This document shows, one piece after another, positions 41,369-42,601 of a stretch of DNA of 42,601 bases (the first letter of the stretch is position 1; each line of letters starts with the position of its first letter). The notes beneath the pieces are model-generated. The model was not told the origin of the DNA. It was given only the letters and a program-made list of their open reading frames with translations, and did no database searches. Origin of the DNA: an uncultured Parabacteroides sp. (GTDB taxonomy: Bacteria > Bacteroidota > Bacteroidia > Bacteroidales > Tannerellaceae); the NCBI GenBank assembly GCA_944325335.1, contig CALUZR010000029.1, forward strand, positions 1 through 42,601. The letters run 5' to 3'. Position numbers and translations under genes: made by a program.

Positions 41369-42366
41369 ATGGAAAACTATGTATATGGTTTGCTCCGTGA
41401 CTATGTCTATACGCTGTCGGCCTCTTGGGAGTGTTGGGACGGGGTGTGCGTATGCTCGAACAGGCGGGAAAAGGGGATCTCTTTCCTGGAATTTTACGAG
41501 ACGGAGATGGAAAGGGCGCCGCACCTGGCGAAATCGACCCGTAAGAACCATTGGTTGACTTTCTGCCTCTTGCGGCGCTTTGCCCCCGACCTGGACTTCG
41601 CGGACCTGACGTACACGTTCCTGTGCGCCTTCGAAAAGTTCCTGATAGCCCAGTCTTATTCGCAGAATACGATTGCCAAGCACATGAGGCACTTGAAACG
41701 GTATGTCAACCAGGCCTATTATGCTGGATGGCTTAGCGACAGGCATCTCTTTGACAACTATAAGATCAAAGAAGAATCCAGGCCGCGAAATTTCCTTACA
41801 CCCGATGAATTGAAACGCATTGAGGAGTTAGACGGGAGCCAGCTGAAGCGGGGACTGTTAGGCACGCGGGATATGTTTCTATTCTCTTGCTATACGGGAT
41901 TGCGCTATTCTGACGTCACCAGGCTGACGATGGAGAATTTCCAGCTCATTGAAGGGCAATGGTGGCTTTTCTGCCAGATGAAGAAGACGGGAGAGAGCAT
42001 CCGCTTGCCGCTACATCTTCTTTTCGGGGGGAAGGCGGTTCCGCTCTTTTTGAAGTATAGACAGGACGGGGTTCTTTTCTCTGCGATGTTGAACTCCAAT
42101 GCGAGGGTAAATAAACAGCTAAAAAGGATTGCAGAGCTGGCCCACATCAATAAAAGGATTACCTTCCACGTGGCAAGACATATTACTTTCTCTTACTCAT
42201 TGAAAACAAGGGACTTACAAAGATTGTCAGCTTAACAGGTAACGATTTGGAAACCAGCGGGCTTCTCTATTCTGCAATGTTCTGCATCAATCAAAAGAAC
42301 GCTTTTCTCATTTGCAAAAGTAGTGTTTTTCTCTTTCATTGCCAAAGTTATTCCTCTGAAAAATAG
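41369..42366 (+). pseudogene. Tyrosine recombinase/integrase, frameshifted near the end
   Basis: The first 271 codons (41369-42181) code a SAM-like core-binding domain (FLEFYETEMERAPHLAKSTR, TIAKHMRHLKRYVNQAY) and most of the catalytic domain: first Arg in CYTGLRYSD, Lys in MKKTGESIRLPL, and HVARH with the HxxR pair. After the His codon ending at 42181 the original frame goes to unrelated residues and stops at 42235. Skipping two bases (resume at 42184) restores YFLLLIENKGL, LTGN and LLYS, which align with the usual TFA...KGL, LLGH and catalytic Tyr box; that frame runs to 42366. So it is an inactive or decaying copy. No arm domain is present. Whether its last part after LLYS is still coding is doubtful. 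Confidence 0.75.
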
Positions 42367-42510
42367 AGAAAATCAAACATCTTATCATTATTGTACATTT
42401 GTTGCACATCTTGCTGATGAAAATCAGTCGCACTGTCTTGCTTTTAATTCCATACCGTTTCCACATCATATTTGAGCCTGCCCATTTGCGAATAGCCTGT
42501 TGGTAGGTTT

Positions 42511-42586
42511 GCCTGTCTGTGTGCCGGCAGGCAAGCAGGACGGCAGGCAGGTTGGAGCGCGGGCAGGCTTGCAGGCCAGCGTGCGT
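42511..42586. repeat. Low-complexity GCAGGC/GCAGG repeat cluster
   Basis: GCAGGC or GCAGG appears at least five times in about 75 bases, with GCCTG in inverted orientation at 42511 and GCCGGCAGGC near 42523. Between the recombinase remnant and this cluster (42367-42510) I see no gene or structured element. The cluster may continue beyond the window. Confidence 0.45.
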
Positions 42587-42601
42587 ATGCCTATATGCTT
42601 T

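Overview
The window reads as chromosomal DNA from a gut- or host-associated member of the Bacteroidales. The evidence is two complete SusC/SusD polysaccharide-utilisation loci with FecR anti-sigma genes, promoters of the Bacteroidota type (TAnnTTTG with an upstream TTG about 20 bases away), almost no Shine-Dalgarno sequences, a class I fumarase, and an arginine pathway with an N-acyl-ornithine carbamoyltransferase closest to the Bacteroides type. Tannerellaceae or Bacteroidaceae is my guess; the genus cannot be fixed from sequence alone.

Layout. Positions 1-354 hold the 3' end of a DUF4469-tailed gene. Positions 468-6066 hold a phosphatase-superfamily lipoprotein and a tight three-gene operon of secreted esterases (SGNH, sialate O-acetylesterase, alpha/beta-hydrolase fused to SGNH). 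Positions 6288-13760 hold metabolic genes: fumarase, a degenerate MBL-fold protein, a DUF6528 lipoprotein, argF', an acyl-CoA synthetase and its XRE-cupin regulator. Positions 14128-25112 are PUL 1 on the minus strand, in transcription order ECF sigma, FecR, SusC, SusD, GH20 hexosaminidase, FAD oxidoreductase. Positions 25559-26965 hold a PurF-like protein without the N-terminal catalytic cysteine. Positions 27136-36099 are PUL 2 on the plus strand: FecR, SusC, SusD, GH3, small secreted protein. Positions 36227-42366 hold a DUF6261/DUF4469 protein, a YgbA-family protein, a DUF4160/DUF2442 pair that looks like a toxin-antitoxin module, tRNA-Gly(CCC), argB, a ModF-like double ATPase and a frameshifted tyrosine recombinase.

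How it works together. Both PULs have SusC proteins with an N-terminal STN domain, fitting trans-envelope signalling to FecR and an ECF sigma factor. Only PUL 1 has a sigma gene; the FecR of PUL 2 has an atypical short cytoplasmic part. GH20, GH3 and the sialate O-acetylesterase suggest foraging on amino-sugar or host-type glycans. In both PULs the leader between fecR and susC carries a candidate antisense RNA of the DonS kind: an antisense TAnnTTTG box at the susC start codon and terminator hairpins on the antisense strand.

The most unusual content is between the genes. There are four unrelated tandem arrays with unit lengths of 24, 40, 41 and 42 bases, mostly built from palindromes, and a family of five long inverted repeats (arms made of CACAGAG/CACGGAG/CACAGAT micro-repeats) that each lie within about 50 bases of a stop codon. 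A further 46-base-arm inverted repeat lies at 9370-9507. These explain most of the gene-free sequence.
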